A DNA stretch of 64,000 nt from Megaleporinus macrocephalus (lineage: Eukaryota > Chordata > Actinopteri > Characiformes > Anostomidae). Both the position numbers and the translations under genes were made by a program. A model generated the notes under the pieces. It had not been told where the DNA came from, did not search any database, and saw only the letters and a program-made list of their open reading frames with translations. The stretch lies in assembly GCA_021613375.1 (NCBI GenBank), contig CM038726.1, positions 8,966,148-9,030,147 of the forward strand, in the 5' to 3' direction. Of the stretch, positions 23,430 through 34,258 are shown piece by piece (position 1 is the stretch's first letter; each line of letters starts with the position of its first letter).

Positions 23430-24200
23430 ACTGTCCGGCTGCCCCTTACAAAAAAGAAGTTTACTCAATTGTACTATTACTATTATTTTAAACTAAAAGA
23501 AGTGAGTATGCTTTCGGTTGACTTTTCAGTGATGTACTAAACATGTACTTAATACTGACAAGTATACAGAAAAGCCTAACTTGGCCTTTTCTTGTTCTTA
23601 ATCTTTTTGAGATCTACTTAAGAAAAGTATAAGCAGTATTCTGGATCTGTATAAAAAGCCATCCAGAACAAGATTTTAAGCATAAAAGAAATCTAGTCAT
23701 ATACTTTTAACTTGTAAAAATAATACATTATAAGTATTATGTTCACTTAAAGAAAACTTACAAATGCATTTTTTAAGTTTAAAAACTTCTAAACTAGTTG
23801 TTTACTGAGACAGTACTTCAAAGTGTACTTCATAAACTAAAAGTGGGAAAGCAGTATATTACTCATTCGATTACCGACCATGGTGACCAGATTTCTTTCT
23901 GTATGGAGTTTGCTTGGTCTTCCAGTGTGTTTCCTCCAGTTTATTCTCAGTGTAGGTGCAGTACAAAAGACGTAAACTAGGTGTGTTCTTGAAGTTTACA
24001 TTTAAAGTATGTTTTTATCAACTGAAAAGTGTCCACTTTAGTCCCAAGAAGTATTTAAATAGCACACAAACAAGTTTAGTACTAGTACACTGACTGATAT
24101 TAGTATACTTTCTACATAAAGTATACTTGGGAAACATACTTTACTTAAGTTTACGTAATAAAATGAACTTTAAGTAAACTTATTTCTTCTATAGCTTTAT
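23430..24200. repeat. AT-rich block rich in AAGTATACTT / AAGTTTAC motifs
   Basis: Many direct and inverted copies of short motifs (GTACTTAA, AAGTATAC, AAGTAAACTT) spread over about 750 bp between an L2 RT fragment and L2-like downstream sequence. This fits a non-autonomous DNA element inserted into the LINE, but I could not define its ends. Confidence 0.35.
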
Positions 24201-25009
24201 TTTTACAGGTTAATTTATTATACAGATCAACATGTCTCTCCTCTCTTTGTCAGCAGGAAGACATACGTCCTCCAGCTGTTGCAACTCAAGCTGCAGTAAC
24301 GGTCTTGCACTCTTGTCTTGTGGCTGATCCAGTTCCATCTCTTAGTCTTTGGGCACTACAGTCTCTATGCTGACTGCATGGATGGCTGGAGAGGGGGGGC
24401 AGACAAAACATACATTAGATTTTTGTTCAGGATTGCAAGAACATCTAAGTGGCTTTTTAAAGAGATTTTATTAAAGCGTGGATGGGAGGAGTTTCAAACA
24501 GAACAACTTCTTAACTGGCAACTATTAGAAACAGTGACTTAAGTGAACTCGGCATTTAGATCCATGAAAAAGACGCCAGTAAACTGTATATGTACTGTAC
24601 TGTATATACAGCATATTCACTTTTCTCTTTATTCAATATTGTACAATCCATAAATTTAAATGTTGACAAAGTAATTTCTATTTTAGTTGTTCGGCCTCCT
24701 CTTCTTTAAGGATCTTTAAGGATCAGGTCTTTTTAAATATGCACTGTGAAGTTCAGTTGAAGCATTCGCCTGCATCTGAGTAAATAACATATAGATATAT
24801 ACACTTCAGAATGTATCCTGTTGTTCGTCAGCAATCAATTCATCAAGGAAAACAAGGAAACCAGTTTTACTGGCAGCAATACATACCAACACATGCAGTT
24901 TGAGCTCATATTCATTATTTTATTTCAACTCCAACATGGTGTTCTGTACAGCTACAATAACATTAACCTGTTGTATATTAAGTGTAAACTCTTATCCTCT
25001 ATTGATGTT

Positions 25010-25200
25010 GCTTATGTTGTGTTATTGTGCTGCTATTTAATGTCGACCAGAGGAGGATGTGTTCCTCTTTTGAGGATTGGTCCCTCTCAGGGTTTCTTCC
25101 TGCTCTGATGAAGTTTTCTTTGCCACTGTTGTTGTTTTGTGATTAGGACTGTTATAAAAAGTGCTATATAAATATTTCTCGATTTGATTTGAATTGACAT
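25010..25200 (+). mobile_element. L2-type LINE 3' end
   Basis: GAGGAGGATGTGTTCCTCTT, CTCAGGGTTTCTTCCTGCTC and the terminal AAAAAGTGCTATATAAATA are the conserved 3' end of fish L2 LINEs. Further copies lie at 10490-10520 (plus strand), 26440-26590 (partial) and 36640-36790 (minus strand). Confidence 0.75.
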
Positions 25201-25429
25201 TTGGGGCATTTTGCTGGTTTATGTCCATCATAGTCTTACATACGCAAAACTGTTGAATAATATGCCGCATAACAAAATGAACAAGATTACAGTTGGTACA
25301 TGGAATTCTAGACATTTAGAAAACAGAAGCATTTCAGTTTGCACAGAAGTACACAGTCTAACTCAGATCAGCTCAGCAGACTGTTCAGTTTCTTACAACA
25401 ATAACAATTACAGCTGTTAATGTGCTTTT

Positions 25430-26070
25430 ACACCACTATACTCTCCTTATGTACGAGCAACTGTTCTTTAGGTGTCTCAGAATATCAATGCTGTATGTGT
25501 TCAGACTGTCAACAAGAACAGTTTGTTCAACAACTACATCCATTTTACATACACATATTATAATATAGAGCTGCAAAGACCCTCATTCCAAAGATAGACG
25601 TGCAGTTGAGAGTTCAGAGGTGTAAAAGCCTCAGCACTGGTCTACCAAGGTGAGAACAAAGAGATGTGGACAGATTAATCATTCTTCAGCACATTCTGCA
25701 CAAGGGTGAGAGCATGTGCAACATGCAACAAGAGAACAGACTTAAATGGCGTACCCCTATGGAGGGGGTCCAGTGACTCAGTTATGATGTACTTTTTTTC
25801 TATTTTCCATATTGAATATTGTACAGTTAGGTATATATATATATATTTTAGTTTTCCAGACAGAACATTCCTCTTCTTTACATTAAAAAGTCTGGGGTGG
25901 CCTCCGCAGTGTCCATCAGGTTGCTGTCCATTTGCACTGTAAAGCTGAGTTGCAGCATTTGACTAAAACTGAGTAGATAATATAGCTGTAAATGCTTCAG
26001 AATTCATCATCTTACTGATTTTATCAGCAATCACATCATCAGTAAATACAAGGGAACCAGTCCCACTGTC
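25430..26070. other. no gene seen
   Basis: Short frames only. A TA-repeat tract is at 25832-25848. Part of 25850-26060 has LINE-like 3' UTR character without a clear match. Confidence 0.35.
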
Positions 26071-26089
26071 AGCACTACATGCCTTCACC

Positions 26090-26590
26090 ATAACATTAGC
26101 TCCAGAGGAGATGGTAGGCTTTGGATCAGCAGTAACTTCTCATCTGTCCATAAGGTGTTGTTTCAGAACTATACAGGCTTCTTTAGGCTTTTTTTGGCAG
26201 ACAAAAATTTGGCCACCATGATTTTAGTTTCCGTCTTATATCAATTAAAATCCGTACAAACAGTGGGGGTGATGAATAAAGATGGTTGTGATTCCTACAC
26301 CATTCACATGGTTTGGATATAATTTCCCTCAAATTAAAGCTGGATGTCTTACTTTGAGTTCATAGTCATTTATTTAATTTTATGCTGGACAGCTGAAATA
26401 AAAATAGCTAGAAGTCCAAATATTTATGGACCTAACTGTGTATGAATTGTAAACTCTTAAGCTTTATTCATGTTGCTCATGTTGTGTTACTGTGTTGCTA
26501 TTTCATGTGGAACAGAGGAGGAAGGGTTCGCCTTTACAGTCTTGTTTCCTGTCAGAGTTTCCTCTACAGAAAACACAGCTCTGCACAACT
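26090..26590 (+). mobile_element. L2-type 3' UTR with a Tc1-like inverted-repeat end inside
   Basis: The segment 26440-26590 parallels 25000-25110 (GTTGCTATTTCATGTGGAAC, TGTCAGAGTTTCCTC) and is an L2 tail fragment. At 26400-26445, GTCCAAATATTTATGGACCT resembles the end of fish Tc1-type elements, so a small DNA element has probably inserted there. Confidence 0.5.
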
Positions 26591-27063
26591 TCATGCACAG
26601 TGACTGTTTAGTAATGAATTAATATAATATGGCTTGTTTGACACATTTGATATCTTTTTTAGATATTTTAAATTGAAGCATAACACAAAAAGTAAACAAA
26701 TAATAATTCTGAACTTAATTTAGCAGAAAATGTTAATATTTATGTTTGTATGTTCTCTGTAGCCGATATGCAAACAACTGTACTATGGAGCACATGTGCA
26801 AATAACAAAAACACCAAACCAAAGTACATTAATAATTACAGTAATTAACTGTGTAAAATACGTAATTCATATGATACAATAAAAATCACATGTACATGTT
26901 TGTTTTCAGTGTTTTCTCTCTGGAATACAGCGCATGACCTCACCTACATTACACACAGCGTTAGCCCTGGACAGACAGTACAGGCAGCTTTACCCTTAAC
27001 ATTGGATGTACTCTATTAAAGGCAAGTTTTAATAGGCCTCTCCTGTCTTTGCTTTTAACACAC

Positions 27064-27091
27064 TTTCTCTCTGTCCCTCCCTCTCTCTCCC

Positions 27092-27147
<56 letters not shown>
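27064..27147. repeat. (CT)n then (CA)n microsatellite at an RNase promoter
   Basis: A pyrimidine tract of CT units (27064-27132) followed by about eight CA units. It ends 20 bp before the TATA box of RNase copy 2. Confidence 0.95.
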
Positions 27148-27166
27148 CCCTACAGTCTGCAGGATC

Positions 27167-27174
27167 TATAAAAG
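27167..27174 (+). promoter_or_regulatory. TATA box of RNase copy 2
   Basis: TATAAAAG lies about 30 bp upstream of the sequence that is homologous to the first exon of copy 3. The spacing is that of a canonical TATA promoter with transcription starting near 27197. Confidence 0.6.
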
Positions 27175-27196
27175 TCAGACAGGACTCGTCTTGGAC

Positions 27197-28021
27197 ACGA
27201 TGCTTGGCTGAGTAAAACTATATAATAATTCAGGACTGCTGCGTAATCAGACTCTTCTCACTCACAGCTGTGAACTTCTAACCAGGTAAACTCACAGAAC
27301 TCACATTTAAACTGTGTATATAATTCAGATTAAGCAGAAAGTACAAATGTATACGCTGCTGCCTCTGCTATCTCTTACTGAATGACCTTTATACCTATAA
27401 GCTGAGCGTTGACCAATCAGGCTGTTAATGGGAGAAGAGATATGAGTGTTAAAACCCAAGCAAGATGCTCCAATCTAGCAGGAGATTAGTGTAGTGGTTA
27501 AAATTGATGATGTCTGAAAATAATTTGTTCCTCTTGGCTCTGGTTCGCAACCTTGTATGTAAACAAACCTGTAAAGAGCCTTGAAAGAACAAAGAGGGCT
27601 GCAATTAATCTTAAAAAAACACATCTTTATATATTTATATTAAATTTTTATTAAAGGAAGCTTAAAAGTGAATGAGCTGAAGAAGATATTTGAAACATAC
27701 CTACAAAAACACGACCTCTGTGGAAGAGAAGCTCTGCAGATCTTCTTTAGAAAGTGTGACACAGGCAGAGTTGAGAACATCTGTAACGCTCAAAGCTTTG
27801 AATACGGTATTGGAAACTTGTCCATCAGTCAACATAAGTTCACTGTTTACAGGGTGGAAAGCAAGAAAGTTAAAAGTGCTTGTAGAATTAAGAATATTTA
27901 CATTAAGACTCTGTATGTGGTTGTTGGATGTGGAAGAATTAGAAACTACTGTCTGCCTGTACACTTTCACGATCAGACCAATGAGGCACCAAACAGAAAG
28001 TCTGCACGCTGTAAACCATAA
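27197..28021 (+). pseudogene. RNase A superfamily pseudogene, copy 2
   Basis: The untranslated first exon (about 27197-27285) ends CTTCTAACCAG/GTAAAC exactly as in copy 3. A remnant signal peptide starts at an ATG at 27507 and reads NLFLLALVRNL, but a TGA at 27582-27584 stops it. The His12 region is recognisable only as DNA (a TAA plus a 1-bp deletion relative to copy 3 near 27608-27620). From 27668 the frame is open to 28021 for 117 codons (LQKHDLCGREALQIFF, YVVVGCG, CLPVHFHDQT), keeping the C-terminal catalytic His. Relative to copy 3 a cysteine is lost (NLSISQ for NLCISQ). Translation from the internal Met would give a protein without signal peptide or first catalytic His, so I call it a pseudogene. 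ATTAAA at 28388-28393 may be its poly(A) signal. Confidence 0.8.
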
Positions 28022-28399
28022 ACCAGCTCATTCAATCTGCACTTCAACCTAAAACCTTCTCTTTGTTCTCTTAGTCTTCTTCTTCTTTACACCAGTTCAC
28101 ACTTCTTTCATACTGGATTATAGTGTCTGCTACGTGAATGAATGTTAATTATATTTCATGGAAAACAGAAAATTTTAAGATATGTATTTGTATTATGTAT
28201 TTGATATGTATTTGGGTGTTTGCTGCTGTTCTTGTGACAGTATTACAAAGTTCCTCTTAAACCGTGATTATGTTTAAAAACATAAAGACTGCAACTACAT
28301 ATCCAGATGAAGCATACAAGTATATGTGAATATTGTGTACGCAGTAACCTGATGAACAGTTTTTCAGTCTGTGCTTTTTGCTTTAGCATTAAAAAAATA

Positions 28400-29369
28400 T
28401 GAATCTACATGATTAATGCAAAATGTGTTAGTTTTAGTTACTTATGATAACATAAACACAAGTTTATTAGAATCACACCTTACCACAAAAAATAAGTAGA
28501 GCTATAGTTCTGGATGGAGCTGGATGTGGAGTTTGCACTTCTGCTGGCTGATGTTCCAGCATCTCCTCTGCTGACAAACTTAAACACAGAACAGTTCTAG
28601 ATACTACTGTTAATTTCATCAGCTGCATCAGAGCCATTCAAACTTTCTCCTCCAGATTTTCTTTTCATGCAGTTTCAAACACTGTGAAACACTATTTGAA
28701 CTTTGGATTTGTTGAATACTTGATGGTTATTATTTACTGAGAGATGTGTATTTGCCATTATGTCCAGCTAATCAGCACTCTAAATTCAATATTCAGTATT
28801 CGTCCATTACTTTTCAGTTATTATTCAGTAGTATTAATCAAGAGTTGTAACTAAACCCTGACTGAAACACAGGACCATCAGTGTGTTGGTTTAAAATGAT
28901 CTGTGTCTATGCGCAGTGGGCGAAGCTAATCCTGTGTTAACAGATAAAGATTTGGAAGTGAACTGAGGAAACACTCTATACTGAGCAGGATTTCTCAGAA
29001 CTCCTACTGAGTTTGGACTTTGTGGTACAAATTTTCAGTTTAATTTAATATTCCGATTTATACACATCAGTACATTATTGTCTGCTTGGTTTAAGACGTG
29101 TTCTGTTTGTAAAAGAAGTTAGTAACCAGAATTTATTTGTGTCTAAATGTTTGTTTACATTATTAAAAAATGTGTTAGTTATTTGTATTATTTTGTAAAT
29201 GTTTTTATCTTTAAAAGTGTAACAAACAGGTTACTTTGAGGCGACTATAACTGACAGTTACTGTATATGATTAAGTTTATCTGTGGTTTGTAGCTGCAGA
29301 GAGACTTTATAACTACATTTAACATAACATGAGTAAATAATAAACCACTGAACTGATAGATTGTGGTGA
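28400..29369. other. no gene seen
   Basis: AT-rich spacer between RNase copies with no domain-bearing frame. Confidence 0.4.
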
Positions 29370-29640
29370 ATAAACAGAAAAGAAAAAGGAGGAAAAACAA
29401 ACATTAAAGCCATAAAAGCTCTCAGTTTAGGAGAAGTAAAGGAACGAAAGCAGGTTCAGTTCATTTAGACGCTGCTGCCCTCTTGTGGTCAGAGAACAGA
29501 TTGAATGGTTTAAATGTTCAAATGTCTCCAGATGTAGTTTAATACAAACCCTCATTCATAAAGAGCTTTTTCTTCAGTCTTTAACATCACAATGTAGAAC
29601 AACTCTTAGTTTAATAGAAGTATAAAGATTTTATATTACA
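29370..29640 (-). repeat. 240-bp interspersed repeat, copy B
   Basis: Reverse-complement match of 20080-20320. Its CTCF-like core reads CTGCTGCCCTCTTGTGG on the plus strand (29472-29488), so the two motifs point toward each other across about 9.3 kb that contains the copy-2 RNase pseudogene. Confidence 0.75.
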
Positions 29641-29649
29641 GCATATATA

Positions 29650-30250
29650 CAGTATTCTGAAGACAATGAATAAACACAGAGCTGCTGTAGGAGAGACTAA
29701 TGTGAGATTCTGCTTTGAATTCCTCATTTCTGTAATGGGGATACAGAACAGCTGAGTGATCAGTGTCACAATTACAATTGGTTTAACATGTCCTCTGTTT
29801 GAAGATGATCTTGCAGTACAGTGACAGTTGGGGGACTGTTGTTTGGAAATGGTTTATAATTTATTTAATATTTATACTGTATATTTATAGATATCAACAG
29901 GTGTTCTTTTGAGAGCCTTAGGAAAGCCTATTGATCTGGACATTCTGTAGCTGCACACACACATACATACATTTATATATATGTAAAGTGATTCTTTTGG
30001 AAATATGACCTTTGACAGTTGTTCTGGAATTCTATTTGTAATATATTACTTTCAGATATGCACATACCATAAACTAATTTCTTTCCCAGAAATAATTTGT
30101 TTTTGAGGAAAAAGGCAAAAATGTAAAATGCAAAGTATGAGCTTCCTTCTGAGCACCTAAGCCTCATTATGCTGGCTGCGCATGCAGAGGAAGAAGAGGT
30201 CAATCTGTAAAAAATAAATTTATCATTTTCTAAACCACAGCATCACTTAG
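29650..30250. other. no gene seen
   Basis: Spacer upstream of RNase copy 3. It contains ACAT/TATA simple runs near 29955-29985 and no recognisable coding segment. Confidence 0.4.
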
Positions 30251-30349
30251 TCTTTCATATGTCATTGAGAGCTGAGTGAGGTCAGTGTGGAGAGGCTGTA
30301 ATTTAATCTGTAATTTTCTCTTTTCATCTCTTAAACACACATTCAACAG

Positions 30350-30446
30350 GAATCTTCTTGGACGTGACAATACTGAGCCGGGTCAAAACTGCTCAATAAT
30401 CCAGCACAGGACTCTCTCACTCACAGTGCTCCCAACTTCTAACCAG
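30350..30446 (+). other. untranslated first exon of RNase copy 3
   Basis: This segment aligns with the first exon of copy 2 (CTTGGACGTGAC versus CTTGGACACGAT, and the shared CTTCTAACCAG/GTAAAC donor at 30446/30447). No clear TATA box precedes it, unlike copy 2. The predicted 5' UTR intron is 30447-31549. Confidence 0.65.
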
Positions 30447-30616
30447 GTAAACTTCATTAGTATATGTGAAAATAACACTGAAAACGTAAACAGCCTCTTA
30501 TTCGCCAGCGTCTTGTTCAAATTGTCCCATCACACCTGAAATAATTCAGCATTAGTTCAGTTACACACTGGCACTGACATATAGCTTTTCATTCCCCAGT
30601 GTCGTCTTAACAACAA

Positions 30617-30689
30617 TAATAACAACAACAATAATAATAACAATAAATTTAAACAACAACACCAGCAATACTACTACTACTACTACTAC

Positions 30690-30728
<39 letters not shown>

Positions 30729-30742
30729 TAATAATAATAATA
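30617..30742. repeat. AAC/AAT/ACT microsatellite cluster
   Basis: Runs of AAC-AAT units, then CTA units, then about 16 AAT units, inside the 5' UTR intron of RNase copy 3. Confidence 0.9.
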
Positions 30743-31550
30743 TTTTAATTGGAATGGGGGAAAGTTGTAATATGAAGTTTGAATCAAATTAATATTAAAA
30801 ACACAAACGCTACTACACAGTACTAATGATATGAGCATGCTATATCGAACAAATTGCTAGAACACTGATGTGCTGCATACCCATTCTGAGAAATTTGAAA
30901 AGTGAAATCATCAAATAAAGACTCTTACTTATTATTTAGTACAAACACATTGACGTTAAAAGTGAAGGAGGAGGAGGTGAATTTCAGGACAGATACTGAA
31001 GCAATCTACCACACGGCCTCTATGGCTTCTCAGGAAAAGAGGTTGTGGCTGGGGGGACTAGATTGCAGTGCACACACTGTTCCTTTAGGTTTGGCGTCCT
31101 GGTATTTTCAGCAGTGCATAGGTGAATACTATACACTATACACTTTTATTAAAATTGTTTTGATAATTTACATGAAGCAAAATACACTCACCCTGCTGTC
31201 TGCACTTACTGTCTCTTACTGGATGAAGTTTAATGGGCTCGACCACCAGACTGTTGATGTGAGAAAACACTTGTGTTGCGCATAGTTGTCAACAGTTTGA
31301 TTCAAATGTATTTTAGGATGAAAGTGTATAAAAATGTTCCATATACATTTTTACCTGTATTCATTTTAATAAAGGTTATATTTCTTAATACTAACCGATG
31401 GGGTTGGGGTCTTAAAGGACAAAACACTCCTGCTCGAATAAATGAAACCACCAATGTCCAATACCTCTGCCTTACTGAATCTAAAGTCTAAATATAACAT
31501 TTTACTTTCTACATGCCTCTCTCTCTCTAACTGTCTCTCTCACTTTCAGG

Positions 31551-32078
31551 ATGAGGCTTTCTGTTCTTCTTATGTTCCTCTTGGCTCTGACTCACAGCTC
31601 TGGCTTACGCTGTAGAAATCTTCAGGACAACCAGGAAGGCTACAATGAATTCTCAAAAAAGCACATTTTACCAGATGTTGCGACAGAAAAGATGAACACA
31701 AAAAAGCTCAATGATTTTTTTGAAACATACCTACAAAAAAGCAAACTCTGTGGAAGAGTACATTTGCAGACTTTCTTTAAACGGTGTAGTTCAGACAGAG
31801 AAAACCATTCAGTACAAACAGTTGATGACATCTGTAATGGTAATGGCTTTGAATACGGTAATGATAATGGCAACCTGTGTATCAGTCAGCAGACGTTCCC
31901 TGTTTACAAGGTTGAAAGCAAGAAAGTTAAAAGTGGTTGTAAAATACAGAATGTGACTCCTGAGGATGTGTATGTGATTGTTGGATGTGGAAAGGTTAAA
32001 AATCTTTGTCTGCCTGTACACTTTCACAATCAGACACATAAGGCGCCAAATCAAAATGGTGCAGTCTGTAAACCATAA
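31551..32078 (+). CDS. RNase A superfamily protein, copy 3, non-canonical active site
   Basis: A 175-residue precursor, longer than the usual 130-150. The start is fixed by an acceptor (CTCTCTCACTTTCAG, AG at 31548-31549) one base before the ATG. Residues 1-18 are a signal peptide (LSVLLMFLLALTHSSG). His38 (FSKKHILP) and His157 (CLPVHFHNQT) match the two catalytic histidines of RNase A, and YVIVGCGKVKN matches the conserved strand before the second one. The usual CKxxNTF motif with the catalytic Lys is replaced by CGRVHLQTFF (residues 67-76): Gly sits at the Lys position and no Asn follows. Nine cysteines are present (21, 67, 79, 95, 110, 130, 146, 153, 173). It is probably secreted, but ribonuclease activity is doubtful; Arg69, Lys77 or His71 might compensate. 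Tandem with copies 2 and 4. Confidence 0.88.
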   Translation: MRLSVLLMFLLALTHSSGLRCRNLQDNQEGYNEFSKKHILPDVATEKMNTKKLNDFFETYLQKSKLCGRVHLQTFFKRCSSDRENHSVQTVDDICNGNGFEYGNDNGNLCISQQTFPVYKVESKKVKSGCKIQNVTPEDVYVIVGCGKVKNLCLPVHFHNQTHKAPNQNGAVCKP

Positions 32079-32376
32079 ACCAGCACATTCATTCTGTACT
32101 TCAACCTAAAACCTTCTCTCTGTTCTATTAGTCTCTTCTTCTTTACACCAGAGAAGTGCCACTTCTTTTATGCTTGCACTTTCCACATAAATTAATGCTG
32201 ATTATATTTCATGAAGATTATAGAACATTTAAAGACTTATGTTTAAAGTTATGATGTAAATATTTACTACTGAATGTCTGTACAAGAGGTGTTAGAGTAT
32301 ATGAGAAGATTGTGTACTCAAGAAACTGGTGAAAGATTTTTTATGGAATTATTTATAGTGTGCTTTTTGCTTTAGC

Positions 32377-32382
32377 ATTAAA
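32377..32382 (+). terminator. polyadenylation signal, RNase copy 3
   Basis: ATTAAA within GCTTTAGCATTAAAAAAATA, about 300 bp after the stop. The same sequence occurs after copy 2 (28388-28393) and, slightly changed, after copy 4 (about 37285). Confidence 0.5.
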
Positions 32383-32430
32383 AAAATATTAATCATCAAT
32401 ATATTAATGTGGTCTGTGTCACTTATTTGG

Positions 32431-32431
<1 letters not shown>

Positions 32432-32507
<76 letters not shown>
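32432..32507. repeat. (TA)38 microsatellite
   Basis: An uninterrupted TA run of 76 bp followed by ACACACATACATACATAC. It lies directly after the 3' UTR of RNase copy 3. The YIYIYI frames over it are artefacts. Confidence 0.98.
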
Positions 32508-32516
<9 letters not shown>

Positions 32517-32929
32517 ATACATACAAACATTATCATTAACATTTATCTTGCTTGTCAGTGTCATGGAGGGGCAGGAGCTAATCCCAGCATCATCGGGCAA
32601 AGGTGGGATACACCATGGACAGTCCATCGCATGGCCAACACACATCAATATATATATTAATGCTGTTCTAGATTTCTATATATTTGCCCCAGAACCCAAT
32701 CAGATTTTCTGAAGTCCTAAAGTAGAAAAAGAGAACCAAATGAAACATATGACACAAAAATGTTGGTCAAGATTTATTAATGAAAATGATTCAATATAAC
32801 AGATCTGTACATGAACCTTTGCTCCCCTTATTATATATCCCAAACCCAAAAAAGAAAAGAGGATTAAAAAATCCCAAACTGAAAGAAAAAAAAGGATTAA
32901 ATATCCCAAACTAAACTAAGAAAACAGAA

Positions 32930-33225
32930 GAGATGGACAAAGGCTCAGGGGTAAAACCTTAGTACCTCCGTTGTCTATTTATTTAAAAAAGTCCCTTTGT
33001 TTGAAGCATGCTGTTTGTCGGTGTGTCCTTTCCTTGGCCATGTCAAATTCATGCAGAAATATAAAAAATTGTAAATTGTTCACAAATTATATAAATAGAC
33101 TTATATTTACTTAAGGGTTGACAGATGTAGTCAAAAACAGGCAAGGCAACCAAAACAACAGAAGCATCAAAGGAAAACCCAAAAACATGAAAGAATAAAA
33201 AAAAAAACAGCAATCCAAAACAAAG
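32930..33225. other. no gene seen
   Basis: AT-rich, with minus-strand frames that are hydrophobic by composition only. Confidence 0.4.
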
Positions 33226-33229
33226 ACAG

Positions 33230-33355
33230 CCCGGCTGGCATTTCAACATTGAATCAATGTTAACGTCATGGTTGAATCAACGTTGGATTTGGTGTTGATT
33301 TTGAAAAGTGAATCAATGTTGATGTGGCAACGTTGTTTCAACATCAGACTTTTAA
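33230..33355. repeat. degenerate GTTGAATCAACGTT repeat
   Basis: Several direct and inverted copies of TTGAATCAACGTTG / AACATTGAATCAATGTT. The block is partly self-complementary and resembles a fish repeat that I have seen elsewhere but cannot name. Confidence 0.55.
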
Positions 33356-33619
33356 CCTTGAATAAACCATAGTTCACATTTGGGATGCTCAAAATTGTAT
33401 GGGAGAGGAAAATAACTGTATGCTATGATGAAAAATGAACTTTAAAAAAAAAAGTCTTCACACACATAAAGACTTGCAGATACAGTAAATGCTCGGTTTG
33501 CAACAGAGATGTTAACAATACATTTCAAATCACTAAACTAGGCTTAAAATCTAACAAATTACTGGCAATAAACAACAATTCGACTCTAAGCATAGAGTCT
33601 GTCACACTTGCACATCTCC

Positions 33620-33752
33620 TCAAATAACAGGTTCTTTAGGGATACTAGAGTGGATTTCTATGGTAATTGGTAGATCTCCTTGTAATCTTTTTCGCTTCTC
33701 CAAAGCATGGTTCAGCAATTTAGCAATTTCTTCTGTTTCTGAAATTTGGCTT
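33620..33752 (-). other. candidate terminal coding exon of unknown gene
   Basis: On the minus strand, an acceptor (GTTGTTTCTCAG) is followed by 43 open codons to a TGA at 33620-33622: SQISETEEIAKLLNHALEKR, then LQGDLPITIEIHSSIPKEPV. The composition (amphipathic helix, then beta-like segment) looks protein-coding. No upstream exon was recognised, so it may be a pseudogene fragment. Confidence 0.35.
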
Positions 33753-34258
33753 CTGAGAAACAACACTCACAGATGATGTAACTCATTTCAACCCAGGTTG
33801 GTGTGGTTTGGTGTGAAATGTGCTGCTCTAGAGAGATTTAAATCAGAAATTTAAGTCAGAACTGTTTATACTGGTGGTGATGATGAGGTCTGTTGAATGA
33901 ATGATTTTAATGCAACTGTAATGTTTAAAGTTACTTAGCTAAATGCCAAAGAAAACTATGGTAACCTGGGATGTTTACAAATATGGTGAATAATTTCTGA
34001 TTCTCAATAGTTTTTAAAATAAGATGTTGGTCTGAAACATTTTTGGAATTATGACTACCATCATCAATATTAAATATTAAATACAGGGTTCATACACTTA
34101 TAAACAGTGGAATTCCACAACTTTTCCATGACTTTTGCTGTGACATTAAATCAACCCAACAGTCGTCCCAAACACTTAGTATAGTGCAGGGCAGTATATC
34201 TTTTATACCAGTAGACCATGAAATTGTCATGCCATGCAATATTGCTGTATTTTATTGA

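Noticed and set aside
27668..28021. Treating the 117-codon RNase copy 2 ORF as a functional gene
   Set aside because: It lacks a signal peptide and the first catalytic His, and the upstream homologous DNA contains stops and a frame change.
30902..31285. 127-codon ORF upstream of RNase copy 3
   Set aside because: It lies inside the predicted 5' UTR intron and has no domain.
32349..32712. Overlapping ORFs with YIYIYI repeats on both strands
   Set aside because: All are translations of the (TA)38 microsatellite.
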